NCBI GenBank assembly: GCA_964346495.1
Contig: CAYFUW010000011.1
Span: 1-33,421, forward strand
Direction of reading: 5' to 3'
Source of the DNA: JBGZFC01 sp964346495
GTDB taxonomy: Bacteria; Bacteroidota; Bacteroidia; Bacteroidales; Dysgonomonadaceae
Length of the DNA: 33,421 bases
Shown here: positions 17,174 to 24,720 of the stretch, in pieces
Numbering within the stretch: the first letter of the stretch is position 1
Layout of the letters: the number at the start of each line of letters is the position of its first letter
Program-made: the position numbers and the translations under genes
Notes under the pieces: model-generated
Databases searched by the model: none
Told to the model about the DNA's origin: nothing
The model's input: only the letters and a program-made list of their open reading frames with translations

Positions 17174-18385
17174 TTATCCTAAAAACTCATACACCGGAAC
17201 GACATCTATAAAAAAATCTTCATACCTAACTGTATCTTTTTGATTAGCAGTTATTATAATGCCTTTATCTAACTTAAATTGTTGCATTGCTTCGGCTATT
17301 CCTCTTACCTCTCGCTCCTCATTATCGGAATTAATTTCCCAACAAACCTGAAAAGCCTGAACAACTTTACTCTTATCTCTAACCAAAAAATCACACTCAC
17401 AATTGTTTTGATTAAAATAATAAAGTTCTTTATACTTTCTTCGTAATTCCCAATATATAATTGTTTCGAGAATATGACCTCTATTCTCGGAAAAGTTTGT
17501 ACTACCAATTTGAATGAATCCCGGGTCAATTACATACATTTTTTTTGGTGCAAGCATCTGAGCTTTAAGCGACCAATCAAACTTTGGCATCATTGCTACG
17601 AAATAGCTTGTCTCGAAATAGTTAAAATAATTGAGAATAGTTGAAGGTGCTTTTACACCGATAATTTGTGTAAGTTTTGTAGGCGAAACAAGTGTTCCTG
17701 AATTTGATAGAATATATGAGCAAAGCCTCTTCAATGGAACAATATCCTTTATTCCATATCTTGTGGAAATGTCTCTGTGAATAATATCGTCTATCAAAGC
17801 CTCTAAAATTTCATCAATTCCGGTTTGAATGTACTCCGGAAAACCTCCTACCGTGCAATATTCAGAAAAAGAATTTTCATTAGCTTTCAGATTTTTGTAT
17901 TTGATAAACTCCCGATAAGAAAACGGATAAAGTTCCTTGGTTATATGTCTTCCGGTAAGTTTAGTTCCAAGCTCTGCACTAAGCATCTGAGCATTAGAGC
18001 CGGTAACAGACACCTGAAAACCCTCATCCAATTTTTGCCTTACAAACATTTCCCAACCTTCAACAATCTGAATCTCATCAAAAACTAGAGAACGTTTGCC
18101 TGAATTGTTGATTACATTATTCAGTAAGATAAAATCCTTAGTCTCAAAATTATACAAGCGGATATCTTCAAAATTAAGAAAGAAAAAATCTTTAAAATTT
18201 TCCTGCATAAATTGTTGCATAAGAGTACTTTTGCCACACCTTCTAATACCTGAAATCACTAACGCATGAGTGCGAATAACAGGTAATTGAGACCATAATT
18301 CACGCTTAACTGTATTTGAATTATCAATTTCGGCAAGATTATTATTTTGTTCTTCTGCTATTTGTAATATTTCATCTTGTTTCAT
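17174..18385 (-). CDS. AAA ATPase with DUF4143-type C-terminus
   Basis: A 403-residue protein of the AAA_14/DUF4143 family. The Walker A is SGIRRCGKST (45-54) and the Walker B is SLVFDEIQ (99-106, with D103/E104). A sensor-like SVTGSNAQML and the DUF4143 segment with GGFPEYIQTG follow. The C-terminal third holds ETIIYWELRRKYKELYYFNQNNCECDFLVRD, an EiD...K arrangement reminiscent of restriction-like nuclease folds. The role of these ATPases is unknown; they are numerous and mobile in Bacteroidota and archaea, and some look like toxin or defence parts. The gene interrupts the thiolase and crotonase genes and has its own upstream repeat-rich promoter, so it looks like a later insertion. Nothing ties it to lysine fermentation. 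Confidence 0.88.
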   Translation of the reverse strand: MKQDEILQIAEEQNNNLAEIDNSNTVKRELWSQLPVIRTHALVISGIRRCGKSTLMQQFMQENFKDFFFLNFEDIRLYNFETKDFILLNNVINNSGKRSLVFDEIQIVEGWEMFVRQKLDEGFQVSVTGSNAQMLSAELGTKLTGRHITKELYPFSYREFIKYKNLKANENSFSEYCTVGGFPEYIQTGIDEILEALIDDIIHRDISTRYGIKDIVPLKRLCSYILSNSGTLVSPTKLTQIIGVKAPSTILNYFNYFETSYFVAMMPKFDWSLKAQMLAPKKMYVIDPGFIQIGSTNFSENRGHILETIIYWELRRKYKELYYFNQNNCECDFLVRDKSKVVQAFQVCWEINSDNEEREVRGIAEAMQQFKLDKGIIITANQKDTVRYEDFFIDVVPVYEFLG

Positions 18386-18388
18386 CTT

Positions 18389-18473
18389 ACAAAAATATTT
18401 TGTTGCAAATATAATAATATTTTGTTACAATCGAAATATTTATTTCGTTTATATCAAAACAAATATTTTGTTT
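18389..18473 (-). promoter_or_regulatory. promoter region of the ATPase gene with repeated AATATTTTGTT motifs
   Basis: On the minus strand TATATTTG (18413-18406) is a full TAnnTTTG match, 20 nt before the ATG at 18385. Around it the plus strand carries three copies of AATATTTTGTT (18394-18404, 18416-18426, 18462-18472) and one imperfect palindrome CGAAATATTTATTTCG (18432-18447). The copies bracket the -7 element, as operators of an autoregulated gene would. AT-rich chance repetition is an alternative. Confidence 0.45.
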
Positions 18474-18574
18474 GTATCGAAACAGTTATGATTTAAGATT
18501 GAGAATAAAGTTAGATTTAACGTATAATATTGCTTATACACAGCATCCGTTATTAGTGAATGATTATTAAACAA

Positions 18575-18600
18575 TAGAGACGCGACGTGCCGCGTCTCTA
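18575..18600. repeat. GC-rich perfect hairpin (TAGAGACGCG), dispersed repeat or terminator
   Basis: TAGAGACGCG (18575-18584) and CGCGTCTCTA (18591-18600) form a perfect 10-bp stem around ACGTGC, 15 nt after the thiolase stop. The T content after the stem on the minus strand is modest, so it may weakly terminate thiolase transcription. Its GC-rich core differs from its surroundings. I recall near-identical AGAGACGCG...CGCGTCTCT hairpins as dispersed repeats in other bacterial genomes. Confidence 0.65.
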
Positions 18601-18615
18601 CTCAAATATTTAATC

Positions 18616-19821
18616 TTACGCTTTCTTCAAAATTATAGCCGTTCCCATTCCGCCACCAATGCAGAGCGATGCCAAACCGTAAGTTTTGTTATACATCTGC
18701 AATTCGTGAACCAACGAAACAAGAATACGGTTGCCCGATGCACCAATTGGGTGTCCTAATGCGATAGCTCCACCGTGTAAGTTTGTGTGTTCGTCAATCC
18801 ATTCGCGAGTAACTCCGTGCTCGTCGATAAGACTTGCAATAACTCCAAGCGATTGAGATGCAAATGCCTCATTCAGCTCGATAATTTCCATTTCCGAAAG
18901 TTTCATCTCTGCACGTTGCAACGCTTTACGAATAGCAGGAACAGGTCCCAAGCCCATTACTTCGGGTGCTACGCCACCTTCACCAACGGCAACAATTTCT
19001 GCCAACGGTTTCAATCCGTATTTAGCAACAGCTTCCTCATCGGCAAGCATTACGAAAGATGCACCATCGTTAATTCCCGATGCGTTTCCTGCTGTAACTG
19101 TTCCGTCTTTTTTGAATGCGGGACGAAGTTTTGCTAATTTTTCAGGTGTACTTGTACGATTTGGGAATTCGTCTTTATCAAAAACGATAGTCTCTTTGCG
19201 AGTAACGATCTCAACGGGAACAATCTCCGCTTTGAATTTGTCGCCATCAACTGCTGCGATAGCTTTTTGTTGCGATTTGAAAGCGAAATCGTCTTGCTCT
19301 TCTCGAGTGATATTGAATTTTTCAGCAATATTTTCTGCAGTAATTCCCATGTGGTAATTATTGAAAGCATCTGTCAATCCGTCGTTTACCATGTGGTCAA
19401 CAGCATTGAAGTTACCCATTTTAATACCTGTACGAACAGATGATGGCAAGATATATCCTGCATCTGACATGTTTTCAACACCTCCGGCAATAATTACAGA
19501 TGCCGAACCGCTACGAATTTCGGCAACACCATTCATTACAGCTTTCATTCCGCTACCGCACACCATATTGATGCTATAAGCCGGAACTTCTGCCGGAATG
19601 CCTGCATGAATAGCACATTGACGAGCTACGCCTTGTGCCTGTCCTGCAGATAACACGTTTCCTGCAATAACAGAGTCGATTTTTGAAACGTCCATTCCTG
19701 TCTCTTCCAGAATGGATTTGATAACTATTGCACCCATTTGTCCGGGTTTTATAGTTGAAAGTGAGCCCATAAATTTACCTATGGCTGTGCGTTTTGCTGA
19801 TACGATAAATACTTTTTTCAT
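18616..19821 (-). CDS. acetyl-CoA C-acetyltransferase (thiolase)
   Basis: A 401-residue thiolase. The nucleophilic C88 is in NMVCGSGMKA. The active-site histidine is in GGAIALGHPIGASG and the second cysteine in SLCIGGGMGT, near the C-terminus. NEAFASQ is also conserved. It cleaves acetoacetyl-CoA with CoA to two acetyl-CoA, or condenses them. In this block it would process acetoacetyl-CoA formed by the AtoA-containing CoA transferase from lysine-derived acetoacetate. It also connects to hbd and crt. It is separated from its neighbours by unusually long gaps (252 nt upstream, 230 nt downstream), both filled with repeats. Confidence 0.95.
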   Translation of the reverse strand: MKKVFIVSAKRTAIGKFMGSLSTIKPGQMGAIVIKSILEETGMDVSKIDSVIAGNVLSAGQAQGVARQCAIHAGIPAEVPAYSINMVCGSGMKAVMNGVAEIRSGSASVIIAGGVENMSDAGYILPSSVRTGIKMGNFNAVDHMVNDGLTDAFNNYHMGITAENIAEKFNITREEQDDFAFKSQQKAIAAVDGDKFKAEIVPVEIVTRKETIVFDKDEFPNRTSTPEKLAKLRPAFKKDGTVTAGNASGINDGASFVMLADEEAVAKYGLKPLAEIVAVGEGGVAPEVMGLGPVPAIRKALQRAEMKLSEMEIIELNEAFASQSLGVIASLIDEHGVTREWIDEHTNLHGGAIALGHPIGASGNRILVSLVHELQMYNKTYGLASLCIGGGMGTAIILKKA

Positions 19822-19845
19822 TATTTTTTTAGACTTTTAAAATCG

Positions 19846-20018
19846 AGAGTCTGGATTCTTTTAGACTTTAGACCAAAGAGCAAAGAACAAAGACTCTAGA
19901 TTATAGATTATATTTTTATTTTTGTACAGGGACTAACGGCTTTAAGTCCGTTCGTCCCGTTGTTTGAATATTGTTGCTTTCTTTTATCAACGCAACAAAC
20001 CGCATGTAGCGGTTGGTT
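19846..20018. repeat. repeat cluster between atoA and thiolase: CAAAGA-type repeat plus two REP-like hairpins
   Basis: The 252-nt gap has no ORF. AGAGTCT (19846-19852) faces AGACTCT (19891-19897) across a CAAAGA-rich stretch. Then GGGACTAACGG (19929-19939) pairs with CCGTTCGTCCC (19948-19958), with one mismatch in 11. Finally AACAAACCGC (19994-20003) pairs with GCGGTTGGTT (20009-20018), with one mismatch and an ATGTA loop. The two GC-rich hairpins side by side have BIME-like form but differ in sequence from those at 4652 and 30479. Confidence 0.6.
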
Positions 20019-20073
20019 ACACTGTTCAAAAGTAACACAAGAGCTTAATTTCTTGAGTGATTGCTGATATTAA

Positions 20074-20736
20074 TTACGCCACTCTCATCGGTTTCAGGTT
20101 TTCGCTGAAATGCAGTGTGGCTTCGGTAGCTGCAATCACATCTTCTTTTGTAAATTCAGGATGAATTTCAGTTACAACCAATCCTTTTTCTGTTACCTCA
20201 ATAACACACATCTCAGTAACAATCATATTTACCTGACCTTTAGCTGTTAGCGGAAGTGTACATTTTTTCAAAATCTTTGGATTACCTTTAGCTGTATGCT
20301 CCATCGCCAAAATAATGCGGCGAGTACCTGTAAGCAAATCCATTGCACCACCCATTCCAGGAACCATTTTGCCCGGTATGTTCCAATTAGCCAAGTCTCC
20401 CTGTTCATCAACCTGCAAAGCTCCGAGAACGCTCACATCTACGTGTCCGCCACGAATAATGGCAAACGATGTTGCACTGTCGAAACAAGCTGCTCCTAAA
20501 CTGGGCAATACCGATGAACCACCTGCATTTACATAGTGCGGATCTTCTTCTCCCGGTGCGGGTGTTTTTCCCATTCCAATCATTCCGTTCTCCGACTGCA
20601 ACACAACGTTTATACCCGCAGGTAAAAAGTTGGGAATCATCGTGGGAAGTCCAATACCTAAGTTAACCACATCGCCATCTTTCAACTCTAACGCTACGCG
20701 CCTGGCGATAACTTCTCTAATTTGATTTTTGTCCAT
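20074..20736 (-). CDS. atoA: acetoacetate CoA-transferase, subunit B
   Basis: A 220-residue beta subunit of a family I CoA transferase. Typical segments are VNLGIGLPTMIPNFL (24-38), LQSENGMIGMG with the catalytic glutamate E49, SSVLPSLGAACFDSATSFAIIRGGHVDVSVLGALQVD and NWNIPGKMVPGMGGAMDL. With subunit A (AtoD) it moves CoA between acyl-CoA and acetoacetate, which feeds lysine-derived acetoacetate into the thiolase. No subunit A gene is next to it or elsewhere in the window, which is unusual since the two are normally adjacent. A repeat fills the gap to kamE upstream, and repeats fill the gap to thiolase downstream. Confidence 0.93.
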   Translation of the reverse strand: MDKNQIREVIARRVALELKDGDVVNLGIGLPTMIPNFLPAGINVVLQSENGMIGMGKTPAPGEEDPHYVNAGGSSVLPSLGAACFDSATSFAIIRGGHVDVSVLGALQVDEQGDLANWNIPGKMVPGMGGAMDLLTGTRRIILAMEHTAKGNPKILKKCTLPLTAKGQVNMIVTEMCVIEVTEKGLVVTEIHPEFTKEDVIAATEATLHFSENLKPMRVA

Positions 20737-20744
20737 ATAAGTTT

Positions 20745-20832
20745 GATTTTAGATTTCGGATTTACGAATTACGATTGGCAAAACTTGATACAACTGTTTA
20801 AAATCGTAACTCGTAAATCTACAATCGTAAAT
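20745..20832. repeat. inverted repeat of the ATTTACGARTTACGATT family filling the kamE-atoA gap
   Basis: GATTTACGAATTACGATT (20759-20776) and the reverse complement of 20802-20819 (GATTTACGAGTTACGATT) match at 17 of 18 positions, around a spacer of about 25 nt. The left part, 20745-20776, matches 27410-27441 at 31 of 32 positions. The element takes up nearly the whole 102-nt gap; without it about 14 nt would separate kamE and atoA. Confidence 0.75.
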
Positions 20833-20838
20833 TATTTA

Positions 20839-21630
20839 TTATTTATTATTTTTTCTTTTTTCCATCTCTTGTGCTATAAACGATGCCACATCATCGGCAT
20901 ATGTATTCATTCCGAATCCTGCATCGTAGCCCAACTCTTTTGCCAACTCGTGCGAAATACGCGGTCCGCCTGCACAAAGAATAACTTTATCGCGCAGTCC
21001 TTCGGCTTCGAGCATCTCCACAAGTTCAACCATATTTTTGATATGCACATCTTTTTGTGTAACGGTTTGCGATACCAAAAGTGCATCGGCATTCACCTCT
21101 ATACCTTTGGCGATAAGCTCCTCGTTTGGAACCTGACTACCCATATTGATAGCTTCGAACATAGAATAACGCTCCAATCCGAAACGTCCGGCAAAGCCTT
21201 TCATGTTCATAATAGCATCGATACCAACGGTGTGGGCATCACTTCCGGTACTGGCACCAACCACAACGATTTTTCTACCGATATGCTCTTTGATAAACTC
21301 ATCGGTCTCATCCATACCCCACTTAACAGATGATACTTTGGGAACATGAATTTTGGTATAATCTATGGTTTTGGTGTAGCTTCCGTAGCAATTAAAGAAA
21401 GTAAATCCTTCTGTAAGCTCTTTATGAAAAACAACTTGCGGGTTATCGAAACCCATTTGACGCAACAACTGTTTTGCTGCTTCTATAGCTTCGTCTCCGG
21501 CAGGAACGGGAAGTGTAAAACTCAATTGAGTTTTACCGTCGTTCATCGTATCGCCGTACGGTTTTATTTTTGTAAGGTCTAACGTTTGGTCAAAATCCTT
21601 AGCACTTGTATCATATAATCCTTCGCTCAT
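20839..21630 (-). CDS. kamE: lysine 5,6-aminomutase, beta subunit (cobalamin-binding)
   Basis: A 263-residue subunit that carries both cofactors. The cobalamin-binding DxHxxG is D131-A-H133-T-V-G136, with H133 as the lower cobalt ligand. The PLP lysine is K144 in MNMKGFAGRF. Both positions equal the numbers I recall from the Clostridium sticklandii enzyme. With KamD it moves the amino group of beta-lysine (or D-lysine) to the next carbon, giving 3,5-diaminohexanoate, by adenosylcobalamin radical chemistry. It starts 2 nt after the kamD stop codon. The cobO and cobUTSC genes in this window can provide the adenosylcobalamin. Confidence 0.96.
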   Translation of the reverse strand: MSEGLYDTSAKDFDQTLDLTKIKPYGDTMNDGKTQLSFTLPVPAGDEAIEAAKQLLRQMGFDNPQVVFHKELTEGFTFFNCYGSYTKTIDYTKIHVPKVSSVKWGMDETDEFIKEHIGRKIVVVGASTGSDAHTVGIDAIMNMKGFAGRFGLERYSMFEAINMGSQVPNEELIAKGIEVNADALLVSQTVTQKDVHIKNMVELVEMLEAEGLRDKVILCAGGPRISHELAKELGYDAGFGMNTYADDVASFIAQEMEKRKNNK

Positions 21631-21632
21631 AA

Positions 21633-23213
21633 TTATTCCTGTTTCGTGTTACGTGATTCATGTTTCGGGTTCATAATAGATATAAACGGATTGTAGTAGT
21701 GCTCGCCTTTCATCGACACACCGGCAAGTCCTTTACCTCCGGTTTTAGCTCGTTTTACATTTCCGAAAATACCTTTTTCAATAGCAGTAAAAAGTCCCTC
21801 TTCCTGAAGTTCTTCAAGCAAGGCGATAGTTTTATCCAACACCTCTTTGGCTCGCGTCTGAATAATTCCATCCTCTTTAAACTCTACTTCGTCGCCAATA
21901 TTCTTCATATTATTAAATATGTATTGAGCGTTTTCGATAGAGAGATAGCGGTCGCTCATAAATGGTGTATGGATCGCTTCGGTTGGCATACCAAGCAGTT
22001 GAATACCTTGCGATGTCCAAATTCCAATCATGTTGAAAAGTGCGTCTTGCAAGTGTCCGCGGAAAATATTTCCTGTCATAAATTTAGTAGGCGGCATATA
22101 TTTAAGCGGTGCTTTCGGGAAAATTTCACGAGTCATTTGTGCTTGAGCAAGTTCAAAAAGGAAACCGTTTTCTAATTCCGGGTCCATTTCGAAAGCATGT
22201 CCCAATCCCATCTGCTCTTCTGGTAGTCCCGCCAACAAAGCAAGTTGCTCATTGATAAAATCTGACGCAAGAACCGTGTGTGCCTCTTCTACCGCATCGG
22301 CAGTAGTCAAATAGTTATCTTCTCCCGTATTGATAATAACTCCGGCAAATCCGTTGATTGCGCGCGACATAAACTGGTCAACCATTGTACGTTGCATATT
22401 GATGTCGCGGAAAAGAATACCGTAAAGCGCGTCGTTAAGCATCACGTCAAGTCCTTCCAACGCACCCATTGCAGCGATTTCGGGCATACACAATCCCGAA
22501 CAGTAGTTACACAAACGGATGTAACGACCTACCTCCTCGCCCACTTTATCGAGAGCGTTACGCATAATGCGGAAATTTTCCTGCGTAGCGTACGTTCCGC
22601 CGAAACCTTCGGTAGTGGCGCCGTAAGGCACGTAGTCTAACAAACTCTGTCCGGTAGTACGAATAACGGCAATAATGTCCGCACCTTGTCTGGCGGCTGC
22701 TTGTGCCTGAACTACGTCTTCGTAAATATTTCCTGTAGCAACAATCACGTAAAGATATGGACGACTACCCTCTCCGATTGTTTCGAGATAGTGTTCACGT
22801 TTTTTACGTTTTTCAACAATCTGTTTAATACTTGCATCTACATACGGTTGCAATGCTTTTGCAACTTCCTCTCTCGTATGAAACGGGAAGGATGTAATAT
22901 CCAAACTTTCAGACGCTACACGTTCAGCTAACTGCTGTGGTGTTTGTCCTGTTTCGATAATTGCATTACCGAGAAAGAAAAGCGCACCGTGCTCCAACAC
23001 GTTTTTGTTTTTCAAGTCATCAACTAACACGTTTGGAAGCGGTGTATCCGTATCGTCCACATTATCAACACCTACCAATCGGCAAAGTGTTCTTTCAACT
23101 GCCACTGTGGTGTAATTATCGACAAATTGCTGCACTTCGGCGGCTATTTTGCCTGCAACATCTCGCGCGTGTTGCACTTTGGTAAAATCTATTCCTACTT
23201 TACTTTTTTGCAT
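21633..23213 (-). CDS. kamD: lysine 5,6-aminomutase, alpha subunit
   Basis: A 526-residue TIM-barrel subunit. It shows the segments expected for the family: VAVERTLCRLVGVDNVD, IRTTGQSLLDYVPYGATTEGFGGTYATQENFRIMRNALD, YIRLCNYCSGLCMPEIAAMGALEGLDVMLNDALYGILFRDINMQRTMVDQF and HTPFMSDRYLSIENAQYIFNNM. It forms the catalytic complex with KamE. The last ten or so residues (PKHESRNTKQE, from 21636-21668) are encoded by a tandem GTTTCGTG/GTTACGTG-like sequence and look like repeat that has replaced or extended the natural C-terminus after YYNPFISIMN. kamC ends 4 nt upstream and kamE begins 2 nt downstream. Confidence 0.96.
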   Translation of the reverse strand: MQKSKVGIDFTKVQHARDVAGKIAAEVQQFVDNYTTVAVERTLCRLVGVDNVDDTDTPLPNVLVDDLKNKNVLEHGALFFLGNAIIETGQTPQQLAERVASESLDITSFPFHTREEVAKALQPYVDASIKQIVEKRKKREHYLETIGEGSRPYLYVIVATGNIYEDVVQAQAAARQGADIIAVIRTTGQSLLDYVPYGATTEGFGGTYATQENFRIMRNALDKVGEEVGRYIRLCNYCSGLCMPEIAAMGALEGLDVMLNDALYGILFRDINMQRTMVDQFMSRAINGFAGVIINTGEDNYLTTADAVEEAHTVLASDFINEQLALLAGLPEEQMGLGHAFEMDPELENGFLFELAQAQMTREIFPKAPLKYMPPTKFMTGNIFRGHLQDALFNMIGIWTSQGIQLLGMPTEAIHTPFMSDRYLSIENAQYIFNNMKNIGDEVEFKEDGIIQTRAKEVLDKTIALLEELQEEGLFTAIEKGIFGNVKRAKTGGKGLAGVSMKGEHYYNPFISIMNPKHESRNTKQE

Positions 23214-23217
23214 ATGG

Positions 23218-24606
23218 TTATCTATTCAAATACTTTTTTGTTCTATCCAATATATCTTTGTCCACTCCAATTATCTCCGCAATTTTTACCGCTTCGTGCG
23301 GCACCTCTTTTTCGGTGGTCTCTTCCAACGAGTAGTCGATAAAAGAGTTGATATTGGCAATGGTTATCTTTTCGTTTTTTCTGTTTTCGGTAAAACCTTT
23401 CACACGCAATTTGCGACACGGTGTATCTATGCCGTAGTGCGTGGTTATTAGCGACTGAATACGATGCTGAGTTAAAAAATCGAGCATTCCGCACACGATA
23501 GCTTTACCTTCGACGGGATTTGTGGTACGTGCAAGTTCATCGATAAGCACCAATTGACGAATGCCTTTACGAGCATTATCAATAGTTGTATTCAGACGAA
23601 GCATTTCGGCAGCGAAAGACGAAAGTCCTTGCAGTTCATCCTCGCCATCGCCCGCACTGGTTACAATTTGTTCAACAGGAACAACAGTTGCCGATTGTGC
23701 AGCCACGTAAAACCCGTATTGAGTCATTATTTGTGCCAATGCAACACTTTTAAGTAAAACGCTTTTACCCGCCATATTGGCTCCTGTAATAACAGTAGGT
23801 TGCATCGGGATTGTTATATCAACAGGTTGAAAATCTTTGCCTTGCTCTTGTAAAGCTGCTTTTATTTCGGGATGAAACAGTCCTTTGTATGATGTCTCTA
23901 TTTCGCAGATAACAGGCTTGTTCAAACCTAAATCCTTTACTTGAGTAGCTTTTGCCAATACAATATCCAATTTGGCGACCTCTTCCAATGCTTTTGATAA
24001 CGCATCTACGTACGGAAAAAGTTGTTTGGCAATATCTTTTCGGATTTCATCCTCTATTTTTTGTGCCTGATAACGAACAGGCTCTATATCTTTTTCTTCG
24101 GAATTGTTTGCAATCATTCGCTTCAATTGCGAACGCAACGATGTCAAAACCGATGAGTATTGGTCGTAAATATAAAAATGCGGAATGCGTTTCTTTTCAG
24201 GGTCGAGTGTATCGATAATGGTTGTGAGTATCGGAATTTCGATAAATGTGATTTTCAACTCCTCCACAAGTTCACGAATGGACTCTGCCAACAGAGCAAA
24301 ATGTTTAATCTCGAACAGTTCAATATCGTTCAACACATTTTTGCCCGATAAAATTTTTATCGTTCCCGAAATATCGCGCAACTGCATCAGTTTGGTAGAA
24401 AGTATCGACAGCGATTTTTCGTTCTCTTTTTTGTTTGCGATTTGGCAAGCTGTTTCGGTTTCCGTTAATGCAATTTCAATATCAGCCTTATCGGTCAAAA
24501 AAGGCATAGCGAGCAACTGCTTTCTCCCGATTGATGAAAGCACATTCAGAGAATCAATGATATATTTGAATCCGCTGATTTGTTGTATACCTTGTTTTAT
24601 TTGCAT
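23218..24606 (-). CDS. kamC: MutS-like ATPase KamC, presumed lysine 5,6-aminomutase reactivation factor
   Basis: A 462-residue protein related to MutS core and ATPase domains but without the mismatch-binding N-terminus. The lever-like helical part covers about 1-260, then the ABC-type ATPase: Walker A TGANMAGKS (274-282), a Q-loop/signature region GLSSFAAEMLRL and Walker B LVLIDE (352-357), with H390 as switch (ITTHYG). It does not act in DNA repair as far as known. It always accompanies kamB, kamD and kamE in lysine fermentation clusters, and current annotations call it a reactivase ATPase, by analogy with diol dehydratase and glutamate mutase reactivation. The start and the 4-nt spacing to kamD fit tight cotranscription. 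Confidence 0.88.
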   Translation of the reverse strand: MQIKQGIQQISGFKYIIDSLNVLSSIGRKQLLAMPFLTDKADIEIALTETETACQIANKKENEKSLSILSTKLMQLRDISGTIKILSGKNVLNDIELFEIKHFALLAESIRELVEELKITFIEIPILTTIIDTLDPEKKRIPHFYIYDQYSSVLTSLRSQLKRMIANNSEEKDIEPVRYQAQKIEDEIRKDIAKQLFPYVDALSKALEEVAKLDIVLAKATQVKDLGLNKPVICEIETSYKGLFHPEIKAALQEQGKDFQPVDITIPMQPTVITGANMAGKSVLLKSVALAQIMTQYGFYVAAQSATVVPVEQIVTSAGDGEDELQGLSSFAAEMLRLNTTIDNARKGIRQLVLIDELARTTNPVEGKAIVCGMLDFLTQHRIQSLITTHYGIDTPCRKLRVKGFTENRKNEKITIANINSFIDYSLEETTEKEVPHEAVKIAEIIGVDKDILDRTKKYLNR

Positions 24607-24616
24607 TTAAATTTGC

Positions 24617-24650
24617 ATTTACGAGTTACGATTTTAGATTTACGATTTTT
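24617..24650. repeat. ATTTACGAGTTACGATT repeat unit between kamB and kamC
   Basis: The plus strand carries ATTTACGAGTTACGATT (24617-24633), then TTAGATTTACGATTTTT. The first 17 nt equal the right arm of the element at 20745-20832 (read in reverse complement). It lies 10 nt upstream of the kamC start codon. Confidence 0.7.
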
Positions 24651-24685
24651 CGTTTTCCTTATTAATAAATATTATTTGCCACAAA

Positions 24686-24720
24686 TGCCAACAGCCAATA
24701 GCTAACCGCCAAAAGCCAAC
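24686..24720. repeat. GCCAAnAGCCAA-type tandem repeat overlapping the end of kamB
   Basis: The plus strand reads TGCCAACAGCCAATAGCTAA, then CCGCCAAAAGCCAAC, built from a GCCAAnA unit. The kamB stop (24702-24704) lies within it, and the last five codons of kamB (LAFGG) come from it. I recall GGCTATTGGCTGTTGGC strings as common intergenic repeats in this phylum. Confidence 0.55.

Noticed and set aside
19610..19620. AGCACATTGACG resembling the RAYT-linked REP
   Set aside because: It lies inside the thiolase coding sequence, has no palindromic partner, and matches only a few bases.
20722..21333. Plus-strand open frame of 203 codons opposite kamE and the repeat at 20745
   Set aside because: The part opposite kamE is a shadow; its start lies in the repeat, and its LILDFGFTNYD string simply translates the repeat shared with 27410-27441.
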